This document shows positions 32,166 through 40,936 of a stretch of 55,092 bases of DNA, piece after piece. This stretch comes from Pseudomonadota bacterium. GTDB lineage: Bacteria > Pseudomonadota > Gammaproteobacteria > Xanthomonadales > Rhodanobacteraceae. A model generated the notes under the pieces. The model ran no database searches and was not told where the DNA came from. It saw only the letters and a list, made by a program, of their open reading frames with translations. The position numbers and the translations under genes were made by a program. The stretch lies in NCBI GenBank assembly GCA_018240465.1, contig JAFEFS010000070.1, positions 1 through 55,092 on the forward strand. Direction: 5' to 3'. How positions within the stretch are numbered: the stretch's first letter is position 1; every line of letters starts with the position of its first letter.

Positions 32166-33085
32166 GCGCATTCTGGTCGGCATGGGTGATGTTTCTGATC
32201 GTGCTCAACCTCGGCATCACGCTGTTCCTGTTCCTCTGGGGCCAGCGCGTCGAGATTCCGACGCGCGCCGACGGCACCAGCGGCCACGTCTGGGCGCACG
32301 GCGTATTGCGCGAAGGTGTGCGCAGGCTGCCGCTGTGGTGGGTGTTGCTCTCGGCGAGCATGTTCGTGGCCGGCTTCGCCTACCTCGCGCTGTATCCGGG
32401 ATTCGGCAGATCCAGGGGCCTGCTCGGCTGGACCTCGCACGACGAGCTCGCGGCGGCGACGCAACGCAACGACGCCGTGCTCGGCGACCGCATGCAACGC
32501 TACTCGCTGTACCCGATCGAGGAGCTTGCCCGCGACGGCGGCGCGACGCGCATGGGGCACGTCCTGTTCGAGGACAACTGCGCGGCCTGCCACGGCCGCG
32601 AGGCTACCGGCAACCCGCTGCTCGGCGCACCCAACCTCGCCGACAACGACTGGCTTTACGGCGGCGACGGCAAGGCGATCATGACCAGCATCCTCGACGG
32701 CCGCCACGGCGTGATGCCGCCCTGGGCCAGCCTCGGCGAGGACAACGTCGTCAGCCTCGCCAACTACGTGCTCAGCCTGTCCGGCGCGGCGCATGACGAT
32801 GCCAGGGCCGCGCAAGGCAAGGCGCTGTTCGCGACCTGCGCCGCCTGCCACGGCGCCGAAGGCAAGGGCAATCCGGCGCTGGGCGCGCCCAACCTCACCG
32901 ACAACATCTGGCTGTATGGCGGCGACCTCGCCAGCGTCGAGGAAAGCATTCGCCACGGCCGCGGCGGCGTGATGCCTGCTTGGCGCGCACGTCTCGGCGA
33001 AAACGACGCGCGCGTCATCGCCGCGTGGATTTATTCGCTTTCGCACGGCAATGCTGGCAGCGGAGCGCCCGCCGCGGCCCGGTAG
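32162..33085 (+). CDS. ccoP: cbb3-type cytochrome c oxidase subunit III (dihaem cytochrome c)
   Basis: A 307-residue protein. Two hydrophobic helices (residues ~5-25 and ~58-78) anchor a periplasmic part with two haem c sites: Cys140-Ala-Ala-Cys143-His144 and Cys226-Ala-Ala-Cys229-His230. Each is followed by LGAPNL-type and NDWLYGGD/NIWLYGGD segments, and by Met in GVMPPWA and GVMPAWR as sixth ligand. Two N-terminal helices place it in the two-TM class of CcoP. It accepts electrons from soluble or membrane cytochromes c. It overlaps ccoQ by 4 bp and is followed after 22 bp by the small FixH-like gene. Confidence 0.97.
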   Translation: MSAFWSAWVMFLIVLNLGITLFLFLWGQRVEIPTRADGTSGHVWAHGVLREGVRRLPLWWVLLSASMFVAGFAYLALYPGFGRSRGLLGWTSHDELAAATQRNDAVLGDRMQRYSLYPIEELARDGGATRMGHVLFEDNCAACHGREATGNPLLGAPNLADNDWLYGGDGKAIMTSILDGRHGVMPPWASLGEDNVVSLANYVLSLSGAAHDDARAAQGKALFATCAACHGAEGKGNPALGAPNLTDNIWLYGGDLASVEESIRHGRGGVMPAWRARLGENDARVIAAWIYSLSHGNAGSGAPAAAR

Positions 33086-33107
33086 GCGTCGCGCCAGACG
33101 TGCATCG

Positions 33108-33314
33108 ATGACCCTCGCAGGAAACAAGGCAGCGGCCTGGTACCACCAGCCGGTGCTGTGGCTCGGCGTCGCCGTCTTCGCCGCCTCGCTGATCGGCTGC
33201 GCCGTGCTGATCGTGGCCGGCGCGCGCTATGCCGATCCGCCCTTGCCCGACACCGGCAAAACCGTGCTCAAAGTGCCGGTGGCACACCCTTCCACGCCGG
33301 AGCAAGGGCAATGA
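33108..33314 (+). CDS. Small single-span membrane protein in the FixH/CcoH position
   Basis: A 68-residue protein starting MTLAGNKAAAWYHQPVLWLG, with one membrane helix (WLGVAVFAASLIGCAVLIVA) and a short periplasmic tail containing ARYADPPLPDTGKTVLKVPV. FixH/CcoH proteins begin the same way, with a Trp-rich helix followed by an (N/Y)AD motif, but normally continue as a ~100-residue domain that is missing here. It overlaps ccoI by 4 bp, so it belongs to the maturation part of the operon. The call of a short FixH-like protein rests on position and helix layout; an unrelated small subunit is possible. Confidence 0.6.
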   Translation: MTLAGNKAAAWYHQPVLWLGVAVFAASLIGCAVLIVAGARYADPPLPDTGKTVLKVPVAHPSTPEQGQ

Positions 33315-35740
33315 ACGCGCGAGCGGACCGTTGCTGGCATTGCGCCTCGCCGATCGCGCCGGACACGCGCATCGAGGCACAGGCCGGCGGCGCATCGCGC
33401 GCATTCTGCTGCGGTGGCTGCGCCGCAGCGGCACAGTGGATCGAACAGCTCGGCCTCGGTGACTACTATCGCCTGCGCAGCCAACCGGCACCGCGCGCAC
33501 CCGGCGACACCGAGTCGGCATGGCGTCGCCCGGAGTTGCTGCGTGAAGTCGCGCGCCCGCTCGGTGACGGCCGCAGCGAAGCGCTGATCGCGATCGAAGG
33601 CGTGCGCTGCGCCGCCTGCGTCTGGCTGATCGAACGCGCCCTAGGCGCGGAGCGCGGCATCGACAGCGTGCAGGTCAACGCCGTCTCGCGGCGCGCGCGC
33701 ATCGTCTGGCGCGAACACGAAACCTCGCTCGCCGACGCGCTCGCCGCGCTCGCGCGCGCCGGCTACACGGCACTGCCGCTGTCCGCACCGGCGCTCGACG
33801 ACGCGCGCCGGCGTGAGGCGCGCGAGGCGATGAAGCGTCTGCTCGTCGCCGGCTTCGGCGCGATGCAGGCGATGATGTACGCAAGCGCGCTCTACTTCGG
33901 CGCAGTCGAACGCATGGACACGGCGACGCGCACCGGCATGCGCTGGCTCGGCCTGCTCGTCGCTACCCCGGTCGTGCTGTACTCGGCGCGACCGTTCTTC
34001 GCCGGCGCCTGGCGCGCGTTGCGCGCACGCACGCTCGGCATGGACGTGCCGGTCGCGCTTGCGCTCGCGGCAATCTATGCGGCAAGCGTGTTCGCCGCAC
34101 TGCGCGGCCGCGGCGAAATTTACTTCGACTCGGTGTCGATGTTCGTGTTCTTTCTGCTCGCCGGACGTTACCTCGAGATGCGCGCGCGCCACCGCGCCGG
34201 CGATCTTACCGACTCGCTCGCCCGCCTCGCGCCGGCCCAGGCCGAGCGCGTGCGCGCCGGCGACGGCACGATCGAACGCGTGGCCGTCGCCGAGCTCGCG
34301 GTCGGCGACCTCGTGCACGTCGCCGAAGGCGGCATCGTGCCGGTGGACGGCGAGCTCGAGAGTGCGTCCTGCCGCGTCGACGAGGCGCTGCTCAGCGGCG
34401 AATCGCAGCCGCTGCGCAAGCAGCGCGGCGACATGCTGATCGCCGGTAGCGTGCTCGCCGAAGGCCCGGCGCGCATCCGTGCGCGTCGCGTCGGCATGGC
34501 GACGACGCTGGCGGCGATCCAGCGCCTCATCGCACAGGCGCAGGCCGAACGCCCGCGCCTGGCGCGCGCGGGTGAGCGCGCCGCCGCCCATTTCGTGGTG
34601 CGCGTGCTCGCACTCGCCGCGCTGTGCGCGCTGGTCTGGACCTGGCTCGACCCGGCGCGCGCGTTCGACGCCACCATCGCGGTGCTCGTCGTGTCCTGCC
34701 CGTGCGCGTTCGCGCTCGCCGTGCCGGCTGCGATCACGCGCGCACTGGGTGCGCTCGCGCGCCGCGCGGTGCTCATCGTGCATGCCGACGCGATCGAAAC
34801 CCTGGCCGCGGCCACCCACGTCGTATTCGACAAGACCGGCACGCTGACCGAACCGCAGCTCGCGCTCGCCGACGTCGAGGCGACCACACGCCTCGATGCC
34901 GCGGAGGCACTGGCGATCGCCGCCGCGCTCGCACGGCAGAGCCGCCACCCCGTCGCGGTCGCGATCGCGGCGGCGAGCACCGCCACGCAGCTCAACGCCA
35001 CCCACGTCGTCGCCACGGCCGGCGGCGGCCTCGCCGGCGAAATCGACGGGCGCCGCTATCGTCTGGGTCGCGCCGCGTTCGCGCTCGCTTCGGCCGGCGA
35101 CGACGACGCGATCGTGCTTGCCGACGACGACGGCGCGCTCGCGCGCTTGCGCATCGGCGAGCGCCTGCGCGCGGGTGCGCGCGAAGCGGTCGCCGCGCTG
35201 CGCGCGCAGGGACTGCAGCTCGAAATCCTCAGCGGCGACGCGCCGGAAAAGGTGCGCGCGATCGCGGCCCGGCTCGACATCGCCGACTGGAAGGCGCGGC
35301 AACTGCCAGCCGACAAGCTCGCCCGTCTGCAGGCGCTGCGCGCGGACGGCGCGCGCGTCATCGCGGTCGGCGATGGCATCAACGATGCGCCCGTACTCGC
35401 CGCGGCCGACGTCGCCGTGGCAATCGCGGGCGGCGCCGAGCTCGCCCAGGCCAGCAGCGACATCGTCCTCGCCGGCGAGCGCCTCGACGCACTCGCCGAG
35501 GCGCGTCGCGTCGCCTGCGAAACGCTGCAGGTGATGCATCAGAATCAGCGCTGGGCATTCGTCTACAACCTCGCCGCCGTGCCGCTCGCGGCGCTCGGCT
35601 TCGTGCCAGGCTGGCTGGCCGCGGCGGGCATGTCGGCGAGTTCGCTCGTCGTCGTGCTCAACGCACTGCGTATCGACCGCCGCCGCGCCGCGCCGGTCGT
35701 CGCCGCCGGCAACGCGTTCGCTTCGCGAGGCGCGGCATGA
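33311..35740 (+). CDS. ccoI: Copper-transporting P1B-type ATPase for cbb3 oxidase assembly
   Basis: An 809-residue protein. The N-terminus has a Cys-rich metal-binding domain (CWHCASPIAP and FCCGGCAAAA), then an HMA-like domain with GVRCAACVWLIERAL (Cys100, Cys103). Helices follow, with the metal-passage motif SCPC (Cys463-Pro-Cys465), the phosphorylation site DKTGT at Asp507, the RQSRHPVAVA His-Pro motif and the hinge GDGINDAPVLAAADVAVAI. This is the CcoI/FixI arrangement, which exports Cu(I) to the periplasm for the haem-CuB centre. Position between the small FixH-like gene and ccoS, overlapping both by 4 bp, agrees. Confidence 0.95.
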   Translation: MNARADRCWHCASPIAPDTRIEAQAGGASRAFCCGGCAAAAQWIEQLGLGDYYRLRSQPAPRAPGDTESAWRRPELLREVARPLGDGRSEALIAIEGVRCAACVWLIERALGAERGIDSVQVNAVSRRARIVWREHETSLADALAALARAGYTALPLSAPALDDARRREAREAMKRLLVAGFGAMQAMMYASALYFGAVERMDTATRTGMRWLGLLVATPVVLYSARPFFAGAWRALRARTLGMDVPVALALAAIYAASVFAALRGRGEIYFDSVSMFVFFLLAGRYLEMRARHRAGDLTDSLARLAPAQAERVRAGDGTIERVAVAELAVGDLVHVAEGGIVPVDGELESASCRVDEALLSGESQPLRKQRGDMLIAGSVLAEGPARIRARRVGMATTLAAIQRLIAQAQAERPRLARAGERAAAHFVVRVLALAALCALVWTWLDPARAFDATIAVLVVSCPCAFALAVPAAITRALGALARRAVLIVHADAIETLAAATHVVFDKTGTLTEPQLALADVEATTRLDAAEALAIAAALARQSRHPVAVAIAAASTATQLNATHVVATAGGGLAGEIDGRRYRLGRAAFALASAGDDDAIVLADDDGALARLRIGERLRAGAREAVAALRAQGLQLEILSGDAPEKVRAIAARLDIADWKARQLPADKLARLQALRADGARVIAVGDGINDAPVLAAADVAVAIAGGAELAQASSDIVLAGERLDALAEARRVACETLQVMHQNQRWAFVYNLAAVPLAALGFVPGWLAAAGMSASSLVVVLNALRIDRRRAAPVVAAGNAFASRGAA

Positions 35741-35910
35741 GCATCCTCGCGCTGCTGATTCCGTTGTCGCTGCTGTTCCTCGTCGGCGCCGGCATCGCGT
35801 TCTTCTGGGCGGTGGATCACGACCAGTTCGACGACATGGAAACGCCGCGCCTGCTGCCGCTCGCCGACGCCGACCCGGACGATTCGCGCGAAAACAAGGA
35901 CGACAGCTGA
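35737..35910 (+). CDS. ccoS: cbb3 oxidase maturation protein CcoS
   Basis: A 57-residue protein with one N-terminal membrane helix (LLIPLSLLFLVGAGIAFFWA) followed by the family signature VDHDQFDDMETP. The tail is acidic (DADPDDSRENKDDS). CcoS is required for cofactor insertion (haem b and copper) into CcoN. It overlaps ccoI by 4 bp, and its stop shares one base with the next start (TGATG). Confidence 0.95.
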   Translation: MSILALLIPLSLLFLVGAGIAFFWAVDHDQFDDMETPRLLPLADADPDDSRENKDDS

Positions 35911-36632
35911 TGGGCGATCCGCTCACGCTCGGTGCCGCATTGCTGCTCGGCCTCGCCGCGAGCGGCCACTGCGTGTTGATGTGCGGCGGCATTTCGGCCG
36001 CGCTCGGCGTGGCTACGGCGAAGGACACGCGCGGTCGCCAGCGCGCAGGGCTGCTCGTCGCCTATCAACTCGGCCGCATCGCCTCGTACACGCTGGCCGG
36101 CGCGCTGTTCGCCGGCGCATTCGGCACCGCCATCGCCGCGCTCGACCATGCGGCGGTGCGCTTCACCTTGCGTGCGCTGGCCGCGGCCGCCTTCCTGCTC
36201 GCCGCACTCGTCGCCAGTGGGCGCCTGCGCGATCCCGGTCATTTCATCGGCCGCCGCGTCTGGCCGAAGCTCGCGCCGCTGGGCCGCCGCCTGCTCCCGG
36301 TCGCGACGCTGCCGCGCGCGCTGGCCTTTGGCATGATCTGGGGCTGGATGCCGTGCGGCTTCGTCTACACGGTGCTGCTGATCGCCACACTGCAACTCGA
36401 CGCCGGGCGCGGCGCGGCGACGATGGCGGCGTTCGGCGTCGGCACGGCCCCGGCCTTGCTCGCCGCCGCGTTCGGCGCGCAGCGCTTCGCCGGCTGGACT
36501 ACACGCCCGCTCGGTCGCCGTATAGCCGCGTTCGCGCTGACCATGAGTGCGATCCTGACCCTGGCCGGCCCGATGCTCGTCGCTGCACTGCCGGGGCTGC
36601 ACCCTTTCCTGCCGTTCGATTGCGCGCGTTGA
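35910..36632 (+). CDS. TauE/SafE-type membrane protein associated with cbb3 assembly
   Basis: A 240-residue protein with about six membrane helices. It starts MGDPLTLGAALLLGLAASGHCVLMCGGISAALG; the HCVLMCGG motif, with a His and two Cys, is typical of the UreH-like sulfite-exporter group found next to ccoS. A second conserved part is AFGMIWGWMPCGFVYTVLLI, with a further MPCG. Paired Cys within membrane helices suggest copper or thiol handling rather than sulfite export, in line with the neighbours. It is translationally coupled to ccoS. The exact biochemical role is not established. Confidence 0.85.
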   Translation: MGDPLTLGAALLLGLAASGHCVLMCGGISAALGVATAKDTRGRQRAGLLVAYQLGRIASYTLAGALFAGAFGTAIAALDHAAVRFTLRALAAAAFLLAALVASGRLRDPGHFIGRRVWPKLAPLGRRLLPVATLPRALAFGMIWGWMPCGFVYTVLLIATLQLDAGRGAATMAAFGVGTAPALLAAAFGAQRFAGWTTRPLGRRIAAFALTMSAILTLAGPMLVAALPGLHPFLPFDCAR

Positions 36633-36670
36633 TCCGCGCCCGCCGCGCGGCAGAGGCAACGCAGATCGCT

Positions 36671-36676
36671 TAGAAT
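36671..36676 (+). promoter_or_regulatory. -10 box of a probable leaderless promoter (TlpA-like gene)
   Basis: TAGAAT, seven bases (CCGCGGC), then the ATG at 36684, with no Shine-Dalgarno sequence. It gives the thioredoxin gene its own promoter in addition to any read-through from the cco operon. Confidence 0.5.
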
Positions 36677-36683
36677 CCGCGGC

Positions 36684-37229
36684 ATGTGGCAACGTACTCC
36701 TTTGCTGATCGTCACCGTGGCGATCCTCGGCGCCGCGCTCGGCCTGTTCGTGTCAACGCGCATGAACAGCTATGCCGAACGGCCGCTGCCGCCGGGCGTG
36801 ACCGTGCTCAAGGTCGGCGACGCGCGCAGCGACTTCGAACTGGCCGACCTCGACGGCAGATCGCGGCGCCTGTCCGAGTTCGACGGCAAGCTCGTGCTGC
36901 TCAACTTCTGGGCGACCTGGTGCGGCCCATGCCGCGAGGAGATGCCATTGCTCGACTCGACCCACGAGAAGTTCGCCGACAAGGGCCTGCTCGTGGTCGG
37001 CATTGCAGTCGACGACGCCGATGCGGTGCGCGATTACCTCAAGGACTACCCGGTACGCTACCCGGTCCTGCTCTCCGGCGACGACGACGACGTGCCGCTG
37101 CGCTACGGCGACACCCGCAATGTGTTGCCCTACAGCGTGCTGATCGGCCGCGACGGCAGGCTGCTCGCACAGCGAGCCGGCTACTTCAGCACGGACAGCC
37201 TCACCGACTGGCTGCGGCCGCATCTGTAG
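36684..37229 (+). CDS. TlpA/ResA-like periplasmic thioredoxin, membrane-anchored
   Basis: A 181-residue protein. An uncleaved-looking N-terminal helix ([20 protein letters not shown]) anchors a periplasmic thioredoxin domain with active site [17 protein letters not shown]. The cis-Pro region is [15 protein letters not shown]. Such proteins reduce apocytochrome or copper-site thiols and take electrons from DsbD/CcdA. The location after the cbb3 assembly genes, and dsbD upstream of them, supports a role in haem c or CuB maturation. A short acidic run GDDDDVP sits before the cis-Pro strand. The reductase partner is inferred, not shown. Confidence 0.9.
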   Translation: MWQRTPLLIVTVAILGAALGLFVSTRMNSYAERPLPPGVTVLKVGDARSDFELADLDGRSRRLSEFDGKLVLLNFWATWCGPCREEMPLLDSTHEKFADKGLLVVGIAVDDADAVRDYLKDYPVRYPVLLSGDDDDVPLRYGDTRNVLPYSVLIGRDGRLLAQRAGYFSTDSLTDWLRPHL

Positions 37230-37398
37230 CCGACACAACCGGCCGCATGCGCGGCCCGCGACGCCGGCACGGATTCAAACAATCGTTCAACATCGGCCAT
37301 CTTCGCCGATTTTGAGCGTATCGCACTGGACAAGTCGCCATCGACGGCGCAGACTTCGGCGCCTTGAACGGGCCGCCGGCCTGTTGGATACCCACTTC

Positions 37399-37848
37399 GT
37401 GGCGAAAATCCTCGTCCTGCACGGCCCCAACCTGAACCTGCTCGGCACGCGCGAGCCGGAAATCTACGGCCGTGCCACGCTGGACGAGATCAACGCCGAC
37501 CTGGCCGCCCGCGCCAAGGCGGCCGGGCATGCGCTGGAATGCCTGCAGTCGAACGCCGAACACGAACTGGTCGGGCGCGTGCAGCATGCGCGCATCGACG
37601 GCACGGCGTTCATCCTGATCAATCCGGGCGCGTTCACTCACACCAGCATCGCCCTGCGCGATGCGTTCGCGGCGGTGGCGATCCCGTTCATCGAGGTGCA
37701 TCTGTCGAACGTGCATGCGCGCGAGGCATTTCGCCGGCACAGTTACCTATCCGATCTTGCCGTTGGCGTGATTTGCGGGCTGGGGCCGATCGGCTATGGT
37801 CTCGCGTTGGCGGCGGCGGTGCAGAAACTGGATCAAGCTGCAGGCTGA
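37399..37848 (+). CDS. aroQ: Type II 3-dehydroquinate dehydratase
   Basis: A 149-residue protein, started from the GTG at 37399 so that it begins [20 protein letters not shown], the standard N-terminus. The flexible catalytic loop is [14 protein letters not shown] with Arg and Tyr. Further landmarks are [29 protein letters not shown] and [17 protein letters not shown] with the catalytic His. It dehydrates 3-dehydroquinate to 3-dehydroshikimate by the enolate route, forming dodecamers. Length is typical. The following genes accB and accC are in the usual order for this lineage. No good ribosome-binding site precedes the GTG. Confidence 0.95.
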   Translation: MAKILVLHGPNLNLLGTREPEIYGRATLDEINADLAARAKAAGHALECLQSNAEHELVGRVQHARIDGTAFILINPGAFTHTSIALRDAFAAVAIPFIEVHLSNVHAREAFRRHSYLSDLAVGVICGLGPIGYGLALAAAVQKLDQAAG

Positions 37849-37908
37849 AAGATCGCGCAAGCAAGAATCAAGAACCAAAGATAACCGGAAATAAAAGCAG
37901 GTGTATCA

Positions 37909-38379
37909 GTGGACCTACGCAAAATAAAAAAACTGATCGATATCCTCGAGGAATCCAACCTCGCCGAACTCGAAATCAAGGAAGGCGAGGAATCGGTGCG
38001 CCTGTCGCGCGTGCCGAAGGGCGCAGCGATTGCGCCGGTAGCGCCGGCGACGCATGTCCAGGTTCCGGCTGCAGCGCCCGCCCCCGACCCCGCCGCGAGC
38101 GCGTCAGCCCCGGCACCCGCCACGGGCGGCAAGGAGCTGCCGCCGGGCCATGTGCTGCGCTCGCCGATGGTCGGCACGTTCTATGCCTCGCCCAACCCCG
38201 GGGCACCGGTCTTCGTCAAGGTCGGTCAGGCGGTCAAGGTCGGCGACACGCTCGGCATCATCGAGGCGATGAAGATGTTCAACCAGATCGAGGCCGATGC
38301 CGCGGGCACCGTGCTTGCGGTCCTCGCCACTAGCGGCCAGCCGGTCGAGTTCGACGAGCCGTTGTTTGTCATTGGCTGA
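37909..38379 (+). CDS. accB: Biotin carboxyl carrier protein of acetyl-CoA carboxylase
   Basis: A 156-residue protein with a GTG start at 37909 ([20 protein letters not shown]), the conserved N-terminus. A Pro/Ala-rich linker (residues ~42-72) joins it to the biotinyl domain. Biotin attaches at Lys122 in [15 protein letters not shown], and the thumb region is [19 protein letters not shown]. It carries carboxybiotin between AccC and the AccAD transferase for fatty-acid synthesis. AccC follows 46 bp downstream in one operon. Confidence 0.97.
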   Translation: MDLRKIKKLIDILEESNLAELEIKEGEESVRLSRVPKGAAIAPVAPATHVQVPAAAPAPDPAASASAPAPATGGKELPPGHVLRSPMVGTFYASPNPGAPVFVKVGQAVKVGDTLGIIEAMKMFNQIEADAAGTVLAVLATSGQPVEFDEPLFVIG

Positions 38380-38425
38380 AAGAAAGCCGGGACCCGATGC
38401 CCGATAAATCTCCCGGACTCATCAC

Positions 38426-39793
38426 ATGCTAGACAAAGTCGTCATCGCCAACCGCGGCGAAATCGCGCTGCGCATCCTGCGCGCCTGCGCCACGCTCGGC
38501 ATCAAGACGGTGGCGGTGCACTCCACCGTCGACCGCAATCTGAAACACGTCGGCATGGCCGACGAGTCGGTGTGCATCGGCCCGGCGCCCGCGGCGGAAA
38601 GTTACCTGTCGACGCCGGCGATCATTGCCGCCGCCGAGGTGACTGACGCGCAGGCGATCCATCCGGGCTACGGATTTCTCTCGGAGAATGCCGACTTCGC
38701 CGAGCGCGTCGAACAATCCGGCTTCATCTTCATCGGCCCGACCGCCGAAGTGATCCGCATGATGGGTGACAAGGTCGAGGCGATCAAGGCGATGAAGGCC
38801 GCAGGCGTGCCCTGCGTGCCCGGTTCGGGCGGACCGCTCGGCGACGACGCGGCGACGAACGCGAAGATTGCGCGCGAGATCGGCTATCCGGTCATCATCA
38901 AGGCCGCCGGCGGCGGCGGCGGCCGCGGCATGCGCGTGGTGCACACCGAGGCGCACCTCCACAATGCGATCCTGACGACGAAGTCCGAGGCCAAGGCCGC
39001 GTTCAACAACGATCAGGTCTACATGGAGAAGTTCCTGGAGAATCCGCGCCACGTGGAAATCCAGGTGCTCGCCGACGGCCAGGGCAACGCGATCCATCTC
39101 GGCGAACGCGACTGTTCGATGCAGCGCCGCCACCAGAAAGTCGTCGAGGAAGCGCCCGCGCCCGGCATCACCGACGCGCAACGCGAGGAAATCGGCCGCG
39201 TCTGTGTCGAAGCCTGCATCCGCATCGGCTACCGCGGTGCGGGCACGTTCGAGTTCCTCTACGAAAACGGCCGCTTCTACTTCATCGAGATGAACACGCG
39301 CATCCAGGTCGAGCATCCGGTCACCGAGATGATTACCGGCGTCGACCTCGTGCGCGAGCAGTTACTGATCGCCGGCGGCGAAAAGCTGTCGATCAAGCAG
39401 AGCGACGTCAAGATCACCGGCCATGCGATCGAGTGCCGCATCAATGCCGAGGACCCGGACACGTTCATGCCCTCGCCGGGCATGGTCAAGCGCTTCCTCG
39501 CCGCCGGCGGCCCCGGCGTGCGCATGGACACGCACATCTACGACGGCTACAAGATTCCGCCGAACTACGATTCGATGATCGGCAAGCTGATCGTGCACGG
39601 CCGCGACCGCGAAACCGCGATCGCGCGCATGCGCATCGCGCTCGGCGAATTGGTCATCGACGGCGTGAAGACCAACATCCCGCTGCAGCAGCGCATTCTG
39701 GCCGACGGCGGCTTCCAGACCGGCGGGCAGAACATCCACTATCTCGAAAAGCGGATTGCGGAGCAGCGCGAGAAGGGCATCGGACGCGGTTGA
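38426..39793 (+). CDS. accC: Biotin carboxylase subunit of acetyl-CoA carboxylase
   Basis: A 455-residue ATP-grasp enzyme. Landmarks in order are [36 protein letters not shown], the glycine-rich ATP loop [34 protein letters not shown], and the catalytic [14 protein letters not shown]. It carboxylates the biotin on AccB using ATP and bicarbonate. Length (~450) and position after accB are standard. Confidence 0.98.
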   Translation: MLDKVVIANRGEIALRILRACATLGIKTVAVHSTVDRNLKHVGMADESVCIGPAPAAESYLSTPAIIAAAEVTDAQAIHPGYGFLSENADFAERVEQSGFIFIGPTAEVIRMMGDKVEAIKAMKAAGVPCVPGSGGPLGDDAATNAKIAREIGYPVIIKAAGGGGGRGMRVVHTEAHLHNAILTTKSEAKAAFNNDQVYMEKFLENPRHVEIQVLADGQGNAIHLGERDCSMQRRHQKVVEEAPAPGITDAQREEIGRVCVEACIRIGYRGAGTFEFLYENGRFYFIEMNTRIQVEHPVTEMITGVDLVREQLLIAGGEKLSIKQSDVKITGHAIECRINAEDPDTFMPSPGMVKRFLAAGGPGVRMDTHIYDGYKIPPNYDSMIGKLIVHGRDRETAIARMRIALGELVIDGVKTNIPLQQRILADGGFQTGGQNIHYLEKRIAEQREKGIGRG

Positions 39794-39810
39794 AATGCTT
39801 TGTGCTCGTC

Positions 39811-39828
39811 ATTCCGGCAAAGGCCGGA
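39811..39828. repeat. REP-like hairpin 1
   Basis: ATTCCGGC-AAAG-GCCGGA forms a 6 bp stem just after accC. The sequence type resembles dispersed REP palindromes of Lysobacterales. A second, stronger palindrome follows 110 bp downstream. Confidence 0.5.
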
Positions 39829-39938
39829 CTGCGTAGGCAGGATGCCGAAGCGAAAATTCGTGCCGCGAATGGCCTGAAGGGCAAACTGCAGATGCAGTTT
39901 GTAATCCGGCTTCTTCTAATAATGCAAAGATGAATGGA

Positions 39939-39957
39939 ATGCCGGCTTTGCCGGCAT
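39939..39957. repeat. REP-like palindrome, copy A
   Basis: ATGCCGGC-TTT-GCCGGCAT is a perfect 8 bp stem with a 3-base loop. The same stem occurs at 54211-54229, inverted, with shared flanking bases (GGA before the stem in matching orientation). It ends just before the prmA start and contains an ATG that is in frame with prmA. Confidence 0.65.
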
Positions 39958-39967
39958 GAACGAATCC

Positions 39968-40876
39968 ATGGCCTGGCTCGAACTCTCCCTGACCCTGCAC
40001 GCGAAGCAGCAGGAGCGCGTCGAACTCGCGCTCGAGGATCTCGGCGCCCTGTCGATCACGCTGCGCGATGCCGATGCGGACACGCCCGACGAACGCGCGA
40101 TCTTCGAGCCCGGCGTCGGCGAACTGCCGCTGTGGAACGAGATCGTGCTCAATGCGCTGTTCGCGAACGATGCCGACCGCAGCGGGCTGGTGCATGCACT
40201 GCACGAACTCGTGCCCGAACTTGCGCCGGACCGCATCGCGTTCCGCGATGTGCCCGACCAGGACTGGACGCGCGCCTGGATGGACACTTACCAGCCGATG
40301 CGTTTCGGCGAGCGGCTCTGGATTTATCCGAGCACGGTCGCGCCGGGTGCGGATGACGCCGGCAAGGTCATCGTCCATCTCGACCCCGGCCTCGCCTTCG
40401 GCACCGGCACGCATCCGACCACGGCGCTGTGCCTGGAATGGCTCGACGCGACCGATGTAAGCGGCAAGACCGTGATCGACTTCGGCTGCGGCTCGGGCGT
40501 GCTCGCCGTCGCCGCGCTCAAGCTCGGCGCCGCGCGCGCGATCGGCGTCGACAACGACGAACAGGCGATCGAGGCAAGCCGCAGCAACGCCGAACGCAAC
40601 GAGGTCGCGGCACGGCTGGATCTGCATCTGCCGCAGGATTTCCCGCCGCAACGCGCCGACATCCTGATCGCGAACATCCTCGCCGGCCCGCTCGCCGACC
40701 TCGCCGCGCAGCTCGCGGCGTGCGTCAAGCCGCGCGGGTCGCTCGCCCTGTCCGGTATCCTTCGCGGGCAGGAGGCCGAACTGCTTGCGCGTTATGCGCA
40801 GTGGTTCGAAGATCTGGCTGTCGCAACGCGCGAAGATTGGACACGCATCACCGGCAGGAAGAAGGCTGCGGACTGA
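39968..40876 (+). CDS. prmA: Ribosomal protein L11 methyltransferase
   Basis: A 302-residue protein. The start at 39968 (MAWLELSLTLHAKQQERVEL) is preferred over an ATG 12 bp upstream that lies inside a palindromic repeat. The N-terminal ~90 residues are the L11-recognition domain. The methyltransferase part has DPGLAFGTGTHPTTALCLEW, the SAM loop DFGCGSGVLAVAA, and DILIANILAGPLADL. PrmA trimethylates L11 at several amino groups; loss is usually tolerated. Gene order accC-prmA-zinc-ribbon-fis is that of many gammaproteobacteria. Confidence 0.96.
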   Translation: MAWLELSLTLHAKQQERVELALEDLGALSITLRDADADTPDERAIFEPGVGELPLWNEIVLNALFANDADRSGLVHALHELVPELAPDRIAFRDVPDQDWTRAWMDTYQPMRFGERLWIYPSTVAPGADDAGKVIVHLDPGLAFGTGTHPTTALCLEWLDATDVSGKTVIDFGCGSGVLAVAALKLGAARAIGVDNDEQAIEASRSNAERNEVAARLDLHLPQDFPPQRADILIANILAGPLADLAAQLAACVKPRGSLALSGILRGQEAELLARYAQWFEDLAVATREDWTRITGRKKAAD

Positions 40877-40936
40877 CTGCGGCAAAGCGTCCCACCCCTC
40901 GGCCTGCGTTTCCGCCCCACGTCGCGCCATCACATC

